Assembly: GCA_007922225.1 (NCBI GenBank)
Contig: ML679960.1
Coordinates: 5,402,198-5,466,197, forward strand
Source: Emydura subglobosa
Taxonomy: Eukaryota; Chordata; Testudines; Chelidae
Length of the DNA stretch: 64,000 bases
Reading direction: 5' to 3'
The position numbers and the translations under genes are program-made. Within the stretch, counting starts at the first letter, position 1, and every line of letters starts with the position of its first letter. Positions 1 to 13,149 of this stretch are shown piece after piece. The notes beneath the pieces were generated by a model, which was not told where the DNA came from, made no database searches, and saw nothing but the letters and a program-made list of their open reading frames with translations.

Positions 1-194
1 ATAGTTTGTCCTCTGGGACTTTGAAATCCCTGGAAGGGGAAAACACATAATGACCTGACTGGAGGATCATGACACAAAGGAGAGCACCTCAAGTTGCAGA
101 GAAAAGCAGGCCCTGGAGTGTGTGATGAGTGAGAGAAGGGGACACTGGAAATGGAAGGGGCTAATCTCTAGAGCAACCAGGAGGAGACGCCCCA
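1..194. other. No recognised feature
   Basis: Mixed-composition sequence upstream of the CR1 tail. Open frames here are short and match nothing I know. Confidence 0.4.
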
Positions 195-1200
195 GTTGTG
201 AGTGAACCCTGTGACACCATGAATGACCACTATGATCATCTAGCTTGACCTGCTGCATAACACAGACCATTCAGTTTCACCTAGCAACTGCTGCAATTAA
301 TTTTTTTCCCCAAGGCACATAAGTGAATAGTATTAAGTCAATAACTTGTGGTGAAACAAGAACATATCTTTTAGAAAGACATCCAATCTTGATTTAAAAT
401 TCTTTATAAGATGATGATTTTGTCACCTCTCTTTATAAATTGTTCTATTGATCAACCACACCCATTCTTAAAGAGTTATATTTATCTTCTACTATCATTA
501 ACTGGATCTTGTTATGTGTTTATTTGCTAGATTAATGGTCTCTCTAGTGTCAGATATTTTCTCCCAATGTAGATGCTTAAAAACCATGATCAAGTCATGT
601 TTTAACCTTCTCTGAAAAAAGCTGAATGGATTTCTGCTTTTTAAGTATCTGATTGTAAGACTTGTTTCTTTTTCCCTGAATCATTTTTGTAGCTGTTATA
701 TGAACTTATTTTTCAACGAACTTTTGAAGTATGTGTACTAGAAATGAGCACAGTATTTCAGGAGTGGTCTCACCAATATTCTAGAACAGATGGAAAATCC
801 TCTCTCTATTTCTATTCAATATCCCTATCTAAACATCCAAGGATTATGTTAGTCCCTGCAGCACACTAGGAATTCATGCTGATCTGGTTGTCTACAATGA
901 CCCTTAAATCCTTTTCAAGTGACAGTACTATCCAAGAAACAGTCCCATAGACTAAGTATAAGCTACATTCTTTGCTCCTAAATGTAAGAACTTGCATTTA
1001 GCTGTATTAAAACACATGCTAAATTCACCCACTCTATTAAATTCATCCAATGTTTTAAGTAATCTAGATTGTTCTGTATCACTGACTTGTCCTCCATCAT
1101 TGTTGGTTCTTATCTTCCCTGAAGCTTCCAGATCAAGATAACATATGTCCAACTGAAACAAGTGAACATTTTTATAGGACAAATCAAGATCTCAGCTATG
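195..1200 (-). mobile_element. CR1 LINE fragment (ORF2 end and 3' region)
   Basis: A minus-strand copy of the 3' part of a CR1 retrotransposon. On the plus strand the order is the inverted 3' end (around 225-290, the 'gatcatctag..tgacctg' type of sequence), the segment with 'aaagacatccaatcttgatt' near 375-395, and then the reverse complement of the ORF2 C-terminal region. A minus-strand frame at 952-1182 encodes a stretch ending FNTAKCKFLHLGAKNVAYT, which resembles the CR1 segment just after the reverse transcriptase palm. Numerous substitutions and stops show that it is dead. The 5' part is missing, as is usual after incomplete reverse transcription. Assignment rests on remembered CR1 sequence; edges are good to a few tens of bases. 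Confidence 0.82.
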
Positions 1201-4200
1201 TCAGAAAAAGCGCTGTCCTCTCAATTTTACTTAATGACTGATTAGATCATGTGAATAAATCATTTCCACTTTGTGAAGAAAACAAAAGACAACTGAAGGA
1301 AACTTTAAACTATATGAATCCCAGCATAGTTAAATTGGAAAAAACACAGTGTTATAGATTTCAGAATTAGAGTGGTATCTACACTTTCATTTGACAGTTT
1401 AATATTCCACATGTGAAATCAAATCACAGGTATTCTCTTTGTGGGGTATTTCCATATTATCTAACTTTTACATGTTTTGCTAGCACTGCCATATAGTTGA
1501 TGAGGAAACAAAAATATTAAGGGAATGCTTGTATAGTGGGAAAAAATAAAAAACTACCACAAATTATGCTGTGCATACTCAAGGTCACATGGCTTTCAAG
1601 TCACTACTGTTTTTTTTCAAAGGATAGTGTGATATGGTCTGTAATATGATTAGAAGGCTGTACCAATAATATTGTGTCTAACATTATTTGAAAGAAATGC
1701 AAAAGAAAAGGTCACAGAGTAATATTAAGTAATGGCTAGGCAAAGAGAATATTTAGTTCTGTTGATGTGAATAACCCCCTTCCCCCATGAAGAACTCAAT
1801 TAGAGGGAACTAAGTCTCTCATTGTCCTTCAAGTGAGAATAAATTGGGTGTCTCTCAACCCAGGAGATCCCAGGGAATGAAATAGCCATATGAATACTTC
1901 CTTTTTCCATCGAGCTTTGCTGTGCCCTTGCCCTCGATCTCTACCAGCTGATATCCTGGCATCATCAGGAGTCATTTCCCATCCTAATGGAAAGGTCGTA
2001 TAAAAATAGTAAAAAAAATGATAAATTATCTGGAAGTATTTGAACCATCCTATAGAATTCAATAGAGATTCATATTATTGTTTCGCTATAGTTCTATAGA
2101 ATCATTAAAAATAGACCTATGGAAGGGACATCATTATCTATTAAATCTGATAGGTCTCTTGAGCAACCACATTGATTTCAAGACTATTAAATACTGCAGC
2201 CTTTCCATAAGAAATTCACTGAGTCCTTCTATGACTATTCAGAGGCCATTGTAAAGAGCACTTAAAAAGAGTCTGAACTTGGTCAAGTGAACAGTCCTTC
2301 AACTTCTAAACTGAAGGACCTGAGTTTAGGAATCTAGATCCAACCAGAAGACTCAGGAAATAATTTCTTAATTTTTACATATAAAGTGCTTATTTTGTCA
2401 GTCAGTCACTGCACTCCATGGAATGGAAAGTACTAGTTTCAGTTTCATGTTTTAACATGGCTTTGGAGAATAGGCGATATCAAAAAACCTAAGATAGATC
2501 TACTTAAACCCACAGCTCCTAATCACATGAACATCACCATTGACTACTTTGTTACTGCTCTGGTGAGTAAGATGTGCGAGACTGGGTCTTGATTATTTCA
2601 ATTGCATATTACATTTTGGGTCTGAGTGGACTGATCCTGCTCCCACTCAAGCCAAGTTGGCTTCAAATGGAAAATATCAGACCCCTAAATCTTATGATGC
2701 TTTCCAAAGTAAAAAGACTGAGGGAAAGTGGTTTAACACACATAAAACTACAGACTTCACATTTAATATTAATGTTGATGTAGAGCTATGGGGATTATTG
2801 ATGCATACTACTCTGGTGACATTTCTTGAGATGAAAATTTTTGCTATGACTCCGATTGGCAAACTGACCTCCTGAAGAGTTAACTTTTTAAAGGCATCTC
2901 TTATGAATGCAATTGCACAAAGCAAAAATTTGAACAAACTGTTTATCTGGACCACAGAATGGAGAAAAGTCACAGACAATTTAAAAATCTGTTGATTTAA
3001 CCAAATGAGACCACCTTAATTCATATTTAATTGAAAAAGTGCAAGACCTCAAGATTTTTTTTCTGCTTCATTTCCTTCTCCTTTTTTCCCCCTGCATGGG
3101 ATATCTCAAGGGCAAGCTGTTTGCCAAACAACACCCTGTACTAAACCAATAGCATTTCATCTTCTCTGAATTTGTGATGCTAATCTGACCCCAAATTGCC
3201 CTCCCTAGATCATTCGAACAGAATTGTATGTTCACAGTAGATAGCTAGTAGTCACATCACTTTAAGTGCTGTGAGAGACTAGGTAGGTAGGTAAAGAGGA
3301 GTGCAAATTGATTAATTTCAAGAGTCAGACAATTAATATTCACAGTAGAAAACATTCTTCCATTCTTTCTGAGGTAAAGACAATTAGAATCCCTGGCATT
3401 TACCACTTTATTTGAATTTAATGGAAATTTAGTTGGTTTAAAGCTTTCTTAGAGACCTATGTTAGGAGTAAATGTTGCCCTTGGTCCAAGGCTTTAAATT
3501 TAGTTCACCACACAATGTGTAGGAAAGCATCCACTGCTAATTAGGTCTCTAAAACAATAGCCAGCATCTTCCTGGATGACTGCATACAAAAGAGCAAATG
3601 ACCCCTTTCCCTCCAAGGCAAAAACAAGCTGAACAACACATGCAGTACAACTAGTAAATTATCAGAATATAGTGTCAGCTGTGCATACTGTAAAAACACT
3701 AAGACCCAAATGGAAGTATATTTTTCTAAGGTACAGTCTTGAAATGAAACATGTTGCATACCTAATATAAAGCCATGAAAATGATAAATTATACAATGAT
3801 ATTCTTAAAAAGTTCTCTTTTCCCATTAGGAAAGGAATGGTATTGCCAGTATGCACTGGTATTCCTATATTTAAAGTAGAGAATATCAATCATATTGTTT
3901 ATATTTTACTGAGCAGTAAAGTGTTAGAGTTATTTTATAACTAAACTATTGAAGAGATTTTAACACATTTAACACATTTAAATCATTACCATACAGGCAG
4001 CAGAAAAACAGTATTAACCATTATGAAAAATGAACTGATCGCTTTTTGGTTTAGAGAAACATTGTGCCATGTTACAGTCTTTTGGGGTTTTTTATTTCCC
4101 CCCCTTCCAATCTGACAGGGTATTACCATGCTACTGGGCAATAATACCTTCTTGCATCACCTGGGATGCAGTATTTCTTGGCATTTTGTTAAAATGGAAA

Positions 4201-4300
4201 AGAATTCTGCCTTTGCCCATATTTGCCAAACCAGGCATATCTTGCAAATTTATCAGTAGCAAAAATTTGCAAAGCAGGGTTTCCTTTTTTAAGGAAACTG
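1201..4300. other. Unassigned intergenic DNA
   Basis: AT-rich sequence with only short chance frames. I see no splice-bounded exon, RNA gene or repeat that I can name. Some ancient repeats are probably present but too decayed to call by eye. Confidence 0.5.
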
Positions 4301-4845
4301 TTTTTAAGGCTCTAATTCCATGTCCATTGAAATCAATGGAAAGAGTTTTGAAAACTCACTGTACTTAGAGATTCCAAACTTACTGTTGTACTCATTGAGA
4401 ACTACATACATATGCACATTTTAAGTACTGAAAACACTTAACGGTGTCATTACAAAGTATTGAAATCTAGTAACTAAATTTGAAATGAGTTATGGAAAGT
4501 GAGCATGTGGACTAACATGGCGTCCATACAAAGTTGTGTATTTGAAATGACTACGGATCCTGAGCATGTAAAAGTGTAAGTTGTGTTTAATTATTTTGAT
4601 GACGCTAAAGCACTTTACTTTCAAACCTTCCTAGCCCATATGTACTTGAACAGAAAATACATGAAGTATTTATGAGTTATTTTGATCCTACCAAACATTC
4701 TTATTTTCCTGATTTCTTTTAAATAGGATAAGTCTTGGTTTTAGAATAATAAATTATCTGAAACTTTCCTATTACATGGAACATTGATGGTAGAGAAGCC
4801 ATTCAATATATCTTCCATGCTGCATCATGCCTAAGAGTTAGAGAA

Positions 4846-4920
4846 CCTTAGCTGGTATAACTCTGCATATCTCCAGTGAAGTCAATGGAGTCAGTGAAGT
4901 CAATGAACTGCAGCAGGTTA
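4846..4920. repeat. Palindromic MITE fragment (CCATTGAAGTCAATGG type)
   Basis: Contains 'gaagtcaatggagtcagtgaagtcaatga', part of a short palindromic repeat family whose core recurs many times in the window. A similar core, 'ccattgaaatcaatgg', lies at about 4323-4338. Confidence 0.5.
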
Positions 4921-5984
4921 TTCCAATAGAGAATATGGGCACAAAAGTTCATTTTGTTCCTGGAGATATTACTTGCCTTAGCAGTATTTCTTCATTTTGA
5001 ATATAAGGAATAACACTAAAATTGGTAATGTAGCTAAAATTGGAGTAAACTTTTAAAAATACATGTATTATAGTTGATCTTTTTTTCTTTTTTCTTTTAA
5101 TTGCTATGGCCTATGCAAGTGCTTACATACCATTCACCCAACTAGTTCCATTGAAACCAATATTAAGGAATTCTGAATGTGCAGTATGTGACTATTCCAT
5201 AGTATCAACATGCCAATTATATGTGCACTTATGCAACTACATTGGAAACGATGGGGATACTTGCTGTAAATAAGAGGGAATATGGACCAATAACTTTAAT
5301 TGTTTGGTGAAACATCATGGAAGCACAAGTTTAAATTCTTATCCAGCAGCACTTTATTCTAGAAGTATCCTACATAATTTAATAGAGATGAAATCTATAA
5401 AGCTCTATGGGAATTTTAGAGCTCTATAAAAATACTCTACAAATCTGTAAAAATAGATAATTCCTTTATACTTAAAAACATTCTATTGGAACTTTAAATT
5501 TCATAGGGTGTTTCTGAAAACCTATAGAAATATTGTCATTCGGTTCAGAATATGTTTTTAAAATCAGAGCTCTGACTGCAGGTGAGCAACTCAAGATTTA
5601 TAGATTTGAGACAATCCCTGGAGGGATGTCATGAAAAATATCATTGTACCAACTTGTGACAAATATATAATTCAGTTTCCTGTGATTTAAAAGGGAAATT
5701 ATACTTCCTTCCTTATTATAGAACAAAAGTATATCTAAAATGTGCATCTCCCTTTGTAAACTGAGAAATATAAAGGAAAATAAATTTGGTATCATTATCT
5801 ATAATATAGACCTCAGGCATGTGAAAAATGAGGACAGTTTTCCAGTGAACACTGTATGCAAGTAAACACCTCAGAATGGAAATTCTTATTCAAAATATGA
5901 AATGAGGGTACAATGTTTTGTGGCATGTTACATGACTATCAGAGAAGTGAAAGACATGTAACACAAAATTACTTATCAAATGCC
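4921..5984. other. Unassigned intergenic DNA
   Basis: AT-rich sequence. I see no gene or nameable repeat. Confidence 0.45.
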
Positions 5985-6163
5985 CCTTACCTAGGGAAGT
6001 GGTGGGTTCTCCATCATTTGAACTCTTTAAATCAAGACTGGATGTCTTTCTAAAAATGTGTTATAGCTCAAATGGAAGTTTTGTGCTTGATAGGGGAATT
6101 AATGGGCAAGATTCTATGACCTGTGTCATACTGGTCCCTTCTGGACCTAAAATCTATGAACTT
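5985..6163 (+). mobile_element. CR1 LINE 3' end
   Basis: A plus-strand CR1 tail, strongly 5' truncated. It carries the typical run 'gaagtggtgggttctcc', then 'aagactggatgtctttct', and ends in 'ggtcccttctggacc' followed by 'aaaatctatgaa', the usual CR1 3' terminal motif. It is non-coding and too short to transpose. Confidence 0.85.
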
Positions 6164-9100
6164 GTTGGCAAGATCTAGCCAAAATTCAGGTAAATCGCAA
6201 GGTTTTTTATTCATTGACACTGATGCCATAAACTATAACGTAATTCAACTTCTACCACTTTGGAATGTGGCCCCTGGGGAAGACTAAACGTATTGGAGAG
6301 CCCAGTCCACGTATTGCATGGTACTTTGCATGTTTTCAATGTGTAATGTTTTTAGTAAATGCTACCAAAAGCTAATCCAGTTTGGAAAGAAAAGTCTGTT
6401 GGATCTCCACTCTTTTAGCAGAGAAAAAAAAAGTGTTTCAGCTAATGTCAGTCCTAGATGTTCAGTATCCTTTTGGTTCAGAGCTAGATAAACTGTCCTG
6501 TCCTGCTCTATTTGTGTCTCCTGAGTGGTACAAAGAGAATGGATACTCTCCATAAATTTCTTTCTGGAGATAGCAGTATCTTAGTCAGCTCCTATACCTC
6601 TCTCTTTCTACCACCACTGGGAAATAAGCAGAGAAGGAAAGTATCCAGAGCCCAGCAGGCTCTGGTTATCTCCAACTGCCAGATAGGCCCTGAAGGACTG
6701 TTGCTGGCTGTTGCAATTTCTCAGTTGCAACTGAAAGTAAGAATGAGGCATTGTAGATGAACAAAATTGGCTTAAACCTCTCCCCAGATCTCTGGGTTGA
6801 AGACTACACATTCACAATGGACACAGTTTTGCTGTGCTCACTCAGTAGTATCATCAACCACAAGTAAATCAGGGTGATAGTATTATAGTATAGAGCTGCA
6901 AATTCCTCCCACAGCTAGACTTACATACTTTTATGGGGACATGGGGATAAAAAGATTCTAATTTGTTAAAGATCCTCCCTGATGAAAGGGAAGGGTGAGG
7001 GGAAATTGTCAGCTACTGCAGGCTTCAGACTGGTAGAGAGTCAGGGGTCTGCAGAAAGCAGAATGATGGACCTCCAAAGTCATGTCTAAAAGGGGGCTTG
7101 AGAGGAATGCCAAGCATAGGTAAGACAATATGCAGATAGGTCTCTGCTTTAAACCCTTTTCTTTGAGTGCTGTGCACCTTTTCTCAAAATAAATTACACT
7201 TTGTTTTGAAGAAGCAATATCTGTGTCATTGCAAACTATTACTGTCCACAGGCTCCCAAATGGAAATTCTAGCAAGTGCTAAGCTCATTGGGCTTATTAT
7301 TTATCATTGTTGACAACCAGAGGGGTGTAACTCAGAGACCCAGTCAGAGTGGTTGTATTGAGAGATCCCACTCTAAAGAAGAGGAGACACAGAACTGCCA
7401 CTTGAAAGGGGTGCATTCAGGGGATTGCAATGGGGTCTTAGAAGGGACAGCTTACCTAGGAAATATGATAGATCATTATGCTCCATTATGTGATATTTGT
7501 GCATGTGCAAATCAGTGATGAATAGTGATTTGCCATCTGATATAAACTCGCTACAGCAAATAAAATACCCAGTGTTCAATAACTTATTACCTGGGTCTGT
7601 AAGTGATTTTTATATAACAATTAGTTTTCATCAAGGGCTCTTTCCACTTGCATGGTGATGAATGATTCTCTGCCAAGAGGAATCAAAAGGAATGAAAGAG
7701 GTTAATGAGATCTGTGATTACATTCCATCAGATCAAATGACTTGGCAAAAGTCAGTGTTATGTTTTTGCTTATACACAAAGAGGAAATAATGTATTTTTC
7801 AGCCTAACAAGCCTCATATGAAGGAAAACAAGAAAGAACAAAAGATTTCCATGAGACGGAGAAACAGTGATTCACTCATTCTGCATCTGAACTCAACTCA
7901 AAGGAATAGACCTAACTTATCTCTTTGGGTACTTTACAATGTTCTTATGTTAGATGCCAGCTTAGGGTACCTGGCTGTATTTTAGATATGTCATATTCTC
8001 TAGCCAGTCCAATCCAACTGAATATTTGGCTGAATGGTCCAGTTACATGGACTCTTGGCAGTAAGCAGGTATGATATAGTGAATGCAAGAGTTAAAAAAA
8101 GTGGATTTTCATCTCTTCTCTAAGTAAATCTTTAGTTAGAACCCTACAGCAGCAAAAGCAGTATATGCCAATAGCAGAAACTTTGATAACTCAGAACATT
8201 TGTTAGCACTGCCAGAAAGACTCATGGAAGTGTTCTTCTTCACAAGAAAATTGTAAGAGAATCTCTGAAAGATGTTTATTGCCCCTTGACAGGTGTACAA
8301 AACCCATGCTGGGCTACAGCCTGCAGCATCTCCAAAAGAAGCGGTCAATCTGACCTTGCAGGCAGTAGAAAGTGGAACATAATTACATACTTGTGCCAAA
8401 CTTTGCAGGTTATACCAGGCTAATTAGAAAGTGACTGATCTAAGTCAATTACTGCCTTTGATTTTTCTTGTTGAAACAAGTCTAATATAGACAGCTTCCA
8501 CTTGACTGCAGTGCTGTGTACTAGTCCCTTCTTGTCCTGTACTTATTATGAAATAATGTGTCATTAAAAACTGCTGAAAATGTGGGGAAATCCAGTCATT
8601 AAGAACACATCAAACCCAGAGCTGGGGCCAAATCAGTACCTGATCTAACTCAATTGATTCAGTTGGCCTTATCCCAAGAATGAATTTACCTTCTGAAATA
8701 TAGAGGTGTTGGGTGATTGGTGGGTTTACTAAGATGAGATGATCCTGATTTGAAGGTCCAAACACTGTCTCCACCCTATTACATTTTTTAAAAGAAGTGA
8801 CAGAGGGGGCAGTGTTGAAATATTTGCTCCATCCTTCTGCCTATGGATATTTCACCAAAAAATACCCAGAATACTTGCGTACGTTATATGATGGGAATTT
8901 TTATATCATTCCAGAAAATACTGCTTCTACTATTACTCCCACATGGTATGAATTGCCTTGAGTTCTGTCACTCTGGGGGCTATTCCATCCAAGGGGTTCC
9001 TTCCAGGTTGATCTGTTTCAAGATGACTCTGCACATCAACTTGAACAGATAATGTGTTGGATTCTTCATTTACTTCTAACTAGTTGTGACATCATACTTA

Positions 9101-9330
9101 GCACTGTCCTTTCCTCTCATCCAGTTTTGGATATGCATCCATTAGTAAATATGAACTCTTTTAGTCCTCTCTTTTTGTATATTAAATTTATTCACATATT
9201 AACTATTCTCCCCAAATCTTTACAGTATTAATAAAGAGTGTTTGAATTCTAAGGCCAGAGTGTTGATTTTTAACCTGAATGGCCTGTATTCAGTAATTTC
9301 ATGTGACCGAATATTGGGCTGTACTTTATT
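6164..9330. other. Unassigned intergenic DNA
   Basis: No supported gene or RNA. Several 60-90 codon frames on both strands have no domain, no exon-like borders and no likeness to one another, so I treat them as chance. The sequence is moderately AT-rich and may hide old repeats. Confidence 0.45.
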
Positions 9331-9469
9331 ATGGCTGGTGCTTCCAAATAGGTGGGTGCAGAAGGTCCCCTGTTGTGGCCGTGGCCAGTGGCCCTCCCTC
9401 GCCGTCGATCTCCGAGGAAGGCCACACCTCCCAGCTCCTGTGCCCTGTGGGGTGTCCTAAACAAAAGGG

Positions 9470-9800
9470 GGTACAGTCTCCAGCCCTTAGCAGGGCAAGC
9501 CCCAGTTCCAGGCCCAGCCCTTAGTAAGGGTGGGCCAAGCAAACGGGGAAGTAGTCTCTAGCCCTAAGTAGGGTGAGCAATCAGTTTAAGGCCCCAGCCC
9601 TTAGAGAGGGCAGGCCAAGCAACCAGGGACAGTATCTAGCCCTCTGTGTGGTGAGCACACAGTTTAAGGCCCGGTCCCTAGGCAGGGCAGGCCAAGAAAA
9701 CAGGAACAGTCTCTAGCCATCTGTGGGGCAAACAAGCCGTTCAAGGCTGCAGTCCTTAGGAAGGGTGGGCAGGCAGCAGGGAAACACTCTCTAGCCCTCA
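9470..9800 (-). repeat. Imperfect tandem repeats of copy A
   Basis: About four diverged units of roughly 75-80 bases. Each contains a 'agggctagagactgt' type motif, then 'ttggcctgccct' and 'taagggctggggcc' (minus strand). They correspond in place to the 77-bp tandem array of copy B. Confidence 0.6.
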
Positions 9801-9815
9801 GAAGGGTGATCACCC

Positions 9816-10022
9816 CTAGGTCGGGGTAGGAAGGGGAGAGGAAGACACAGACCCACCTGACTCCACTGTGTCCCAGCACAGGGCCCTCTCAGTGACAGGA
9901 TGTCCCATCACTGGGTCAGCGAGGCTCCAGCCAAAACGCACTGACTTGGTGCAAGCGCAAGCTCAGCCGGATGGTAGTTGGCTGCTCTGGGGCTACTTCC
10001 TCCCACCCTCTCCCAAGAGTAC
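9816..10022 (-). other. Putative intron of copy A (207 nt)
   Basis: The donor reads CAG/GTACT on the minus strand, and the acceptor is a C/T-rich tract ending in CCTAG. The other two copies have matching sites 194 and 198 nt apart. Predicted from sequence only. Confidence 0.4.
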
Positions 10023-10332
10023 CTGATCCCTCGAGTCGCTCCCCATTTCCTCAGGGTACTCTGCCCAAGGGAAGTTCCAGAATCCCACAGCCTCATCACT
10101 CGACAGCAGGTCCGGGAACTCTTCAGAATCATCTGCAGAGGGCAGCTCCTCTAGGTCGCAAGATCCAGGGGTCTCCTCCAGCTCACCAGGCTCAGGTAGT
10201 TCCTCCAGGTCCTCAGGGCCCCAAGCAGTGGGCAGCTCCAGCAGCCTTTCCTCGAGGTAATGGTCGGGTGCAGGCCAAGGGCCCAGAACCAACAGAGAGG
10301 CATCCTTCTCCCTCGGCCGCCTTCTCCTTACT
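10023..10332 (-). CDS. Acidic open frame of copy A (putative first exon)
   Basis: An unrecognised, low-complexity acidic frame inside GC-rich copy A. It runs open from the predicted start of transcription to the predicted splice donor, and the unspliced frame extends over 9993-10454 (153 codons). From the start the product reads SVRRRRPREKDA, then a stretch with DLEELPEPGELEE, then DLEELPSADDSEEFPDLL and a tryptophan-bearing segment FWNFPWAEYPEE before the donor. The same frame begins SVRGKLLPEKDV in copy C and SVSPRLLPETDV in copy B, and all three end near a YP motif. No ATG follows the predicted start in this frame, so it is either translated from a non-AUG codon or not translated. Frame conservation could also simply reflect GC-rich homologous DNA. 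No known domain. Confidence 0.4.
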
Positions 10333-10349
10333 GAGCGGGAAGCCCTGCC

Positions 10350-10356
10350 TTTTATA
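10350..10356 (-). promoter_or_regulatory. TATA box of copy A
   Basis: TATAAAA on the minus strand, with a CTCAGT initiator-like site about 24 bases downstream near 10332. The same spacing is seen in copy B. Confidence 0.55.
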
Positions 10357-10478
10357 CTTCCTGCCCCGCCTACCTGCTTCCTGTCAGGTGGTGCTGTACT
10401 CATGGGCTCTGCCCCCCAGAAGAGGTTTGGCTTTCCCTCACCATCAATCTCCAAGGGAGGCCACCCCTCCTGGCTACA

Positions 10479-10980
10479 ATGGGGAAAATAGGGAAAAGAC
10501 CCTGCAAACTACAGAAACATAGTATAAACAATATTGAGTTATAAAGTGTGCCTAAGATTTAGTTATACATTTTTAACTGATAAGAGGTACTTGATGTTGC
10601 AGATGTTTTCTGTAAGGGATAAAATATGGATCAATTGAAATATATTTATGTTAACTCAGTAAGAACTGCCGATTGTCACAGCTGTCAGTAATAATGACCA
10701 AATTATACTTCCCTCTAGTTTATCAATCACGTAACCTAAAGATACCATAAAGGAAATCACACAAGTAGTTAGGTAAAACAAAGTTAAAACACGACACATG
10801 GTGAAATTAATCATGGTGCAAGTTTTTTCCCCTCCTAAAAGGGTTTTCTTTATCTCAGACCCTATAAAAAGACAGAGCTTTTGGAAATTAGGTGGTAAAC
10901 TGCCAGCATCCCACTAATTAGAAAGGAAAGAGACATAGAGGCCAGCTCTTTATGTTACACCAATGGTGGTAATATATGTA

Positions 10981-11011
<31 letters not shown>

Positions 11012-12264
11012 TGTTTTCTGTATAGTGCTGTACTAATCTCTGATTGATAATCTTTGATTAAGTAATTCCATCTGAGCCTGTTGTTCAACAATCTCTAATT
11101 ATTGTTGAATTCAAACATACAATACACCCTATGATCATTCAATAGAGTTTTCATTAGAATCATCCCTTTCCCATAGGACTGTCATATTCATTTTTCAGTG
11201 ACACAGAACTAAAAAGAAACTAAATTAAGCTAGTAATATTTTATATATTTACTGTGTTCTCAGTGAAACAATCATTTCAAAGTTTGATTGAAGAATTGTA
11301 GTAGATCTTTTTTCATGTCACTCTTAACAGTGATAAGTTTTATGACTCCAAAAGACATTATTTAAATGATTTACATTAAACAAGCACTTCTATGTAGTCA
11401 TTCATTGTATAAGAAATGTACAGTAGGTAAGTAATCTTCAGTTAATTCCAGCCATTCAAAACACTTACCCTTCCATAATTAACAGAGATCATTTCTTCTT
11501 CATTATTTAACTTTACGTTCATGTGAGACCTCGACCTATGCATTTAAAAAAGTACACTTCAGATAGAATAATCACCACCGTGATAATGTTTTCAACAGTT
11601 TTTTATCTCAGAAAAAAGACAATGACTCAGATACACATAACATACAGGAGTCAATTAAACAAATTTATATCTTGATCAATCTATTGGATTTTTTAATGCG
11701 TACAAACTTTTCTTTTGATGGATTACAAATACCTCAGAACAAAGGAATGCTAATTGTTGAAGGATAGTGTAGTTGCACTGAGGAACATTGAGTAAATGGC
11801 ACAACAGACTCAGAGGAACAAATCTCTACTGACAGCTACATCCGTGTGGGGAAAAATGTGTACTTAAAATGTAACTGATGACATTTACTTACTACTAATT
11901 CAGTGAAAGAGCCAGAAATTCTGCTGTTTGCTCAGTGATTTCTATATTATTGAAACCTAAAATTGCAGATCATAAAAGATCTGAAATTGTAAGTTGATAT
12001 TCAGCTTGCTGCATCCTTTGAACCTATGTATAATTCTTGCTCTTCATGATTACTGATCAGAAATGCTCACTTTCATAACATCAGGAGCTTGCTTGGGGTA
12101 AAGGAGGGAGGGATGCTGTGGCAGACATCAAGGAAAATTTGGCACCAATACAAACATTTGTAAACATTAGTCAAAAATCAAGTTCTTCTGTGAGCAGAGG
12201 GCTGTGGGAATGTGGAAGGAAAATATGAAAGAGGGAAGCAAAGTCTGGAAGAGACAAAAGGTTC
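10479..12264. other. Unassigned AT-rich DNA with (TA)n
   Basis: No gene seen. An alternating TA microsatellite lies at about 10971-11012. The rest is AT-rich and has no long open frame on either strand. Confidence 0.5.
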
Positions 12265-12288
12265 TTATATATATATATATATATATAT
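12265..12288. repeat. (TA)n microsatellite
   Basis: Twelve TA units in a row, following 'ggttct'. Confidence 0.9.
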
Positions 12289-12334
12289 GAAAGATAGGCA
12301 TGGTTAAGTACATAATTCAAAACCATTAATTCCT

Positions 12335-12510
12335 AAATTCTAATCCCTCCACTGCCATTGATTCCTGCTATCACTTTAGGAAAGTCACACAATGTCTTTG
12401 CCTAAGTTTTTCTCACTCTAAAATAGGAATAGTAGTTCTTTTTTTTCTCTCCTACAGGTGTTAGCTTCTGTTTGTGAAGCATTTTCCAGATTAAAGTTAT
12501 TATATCAACA
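12335..12510 (+). mobile_element. MIR-like SINE fragment
   Basis: A plus-strand MIR-type body: 'gaaagtcacacaatgtctttgcctaag', then 'tctcactctaaaataggaat' and 'ctacaggtgttagc', matching the order of the MIR core and 3' part (cf. 'gggcaagtcac', 'cctcagtttcc', 'taaaatgggg', 'cacagggttgt'). The tRNA-like head is mostly lost. Confidence 0.65.
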
Positions 12511-13149
12511 AGTGTATGTCAAACATAGTTGATGGAATATAAAAACATTTTTTTTCTATTTAATAGCTAATACTAGTATCGTGCCTCGAAGACCAAATAA
12601 TAAACTGCAGATCCATATGACAAACAGCACTTAATAAAATCCCCTTTCATTGTTTCACCTGGGCATTTCTTACAACTAGAGCTCACCTGGAACTACTTCT
12701 AATATTAAAAATAATCTGAGCAGCTTCAAACAGCTGCCGTTTAAAAATAAAAATTAAAAATCTGTCAGAATGGTTTTCTCTCACTCCCTAATGTGATATT
12801 TCTGATCGGTACTAATGGTCCAGGTTTGTTTGTTTTACATTTAAAACTTCATATTGGTTGCTTTTCCTGCTACAAAGACATCTTTCCATGCTCCACCCCT
12901 GAATTTAAATTACTCCAGTTTATACTCTGACTGAGGTATGCTGATTTACCTATCTTGTGTGCTGCTATTTATGTCCACTCTGAAAATACCCTGGAGAGTC
13001 TATACATAATCTGAACCTGAAAAATTGTTTGAGTTTGACTCAGCTAGGAGAATGAGAGAAGAGGTTTCTTATTTTTTTACAAAACAATTCACCTATTCAT
13101 AGTATACTTTTTTTGACTTAGCAAATGTATATGCCTGAAATGGAGTTCT
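12511..13149. other. Unassigned intergenic DNA
   Basis: AT-rich; no gene or nameable repeat found. Confidence 0.45.

Larger units (their letters stand above)
9360..10478 (-). mobile_element. GC-rich promoter-bearing element, copy A
   Basis: One of three related GC-rich blocks, the others being at about 34.2-35.45 kb and 57.64-58.66 kb. In minus-strand order it has: a head with 'cccttggagattgatgg', a TATA box (10350-10356), an initiator-like CTCAGT (about 10332), an acidic open frame, a CAG/GTA donor (10022), a polypyrimidine tract ending in CTAG (AG at 9816-9817), a run of imperfect repeats with 'gggctagagact' and 'cttggcctgccct', and a tail again carrying 'cctcggagatcgacgg'. Head and tail therefore share about 30 similar bases. 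The layout suggests a solo LTR or a promoter-carrying retroelement leader. I do not recognise the family, and flanks and target duplications are unclear. Confidence 0.7.

Noticed and set aside
4069..4368. 99-codon plus-strand frame
   Set aside because: It runs into a palindromic repeat core near 4330 and shows no domain or splice context.
9971..10522. 183-codon plus-strand open frame
   Set aside because: It runs antisense through the promoter, acidic exon and intron of GC-rich copy A; GC-rich DNA with few stops explains it.
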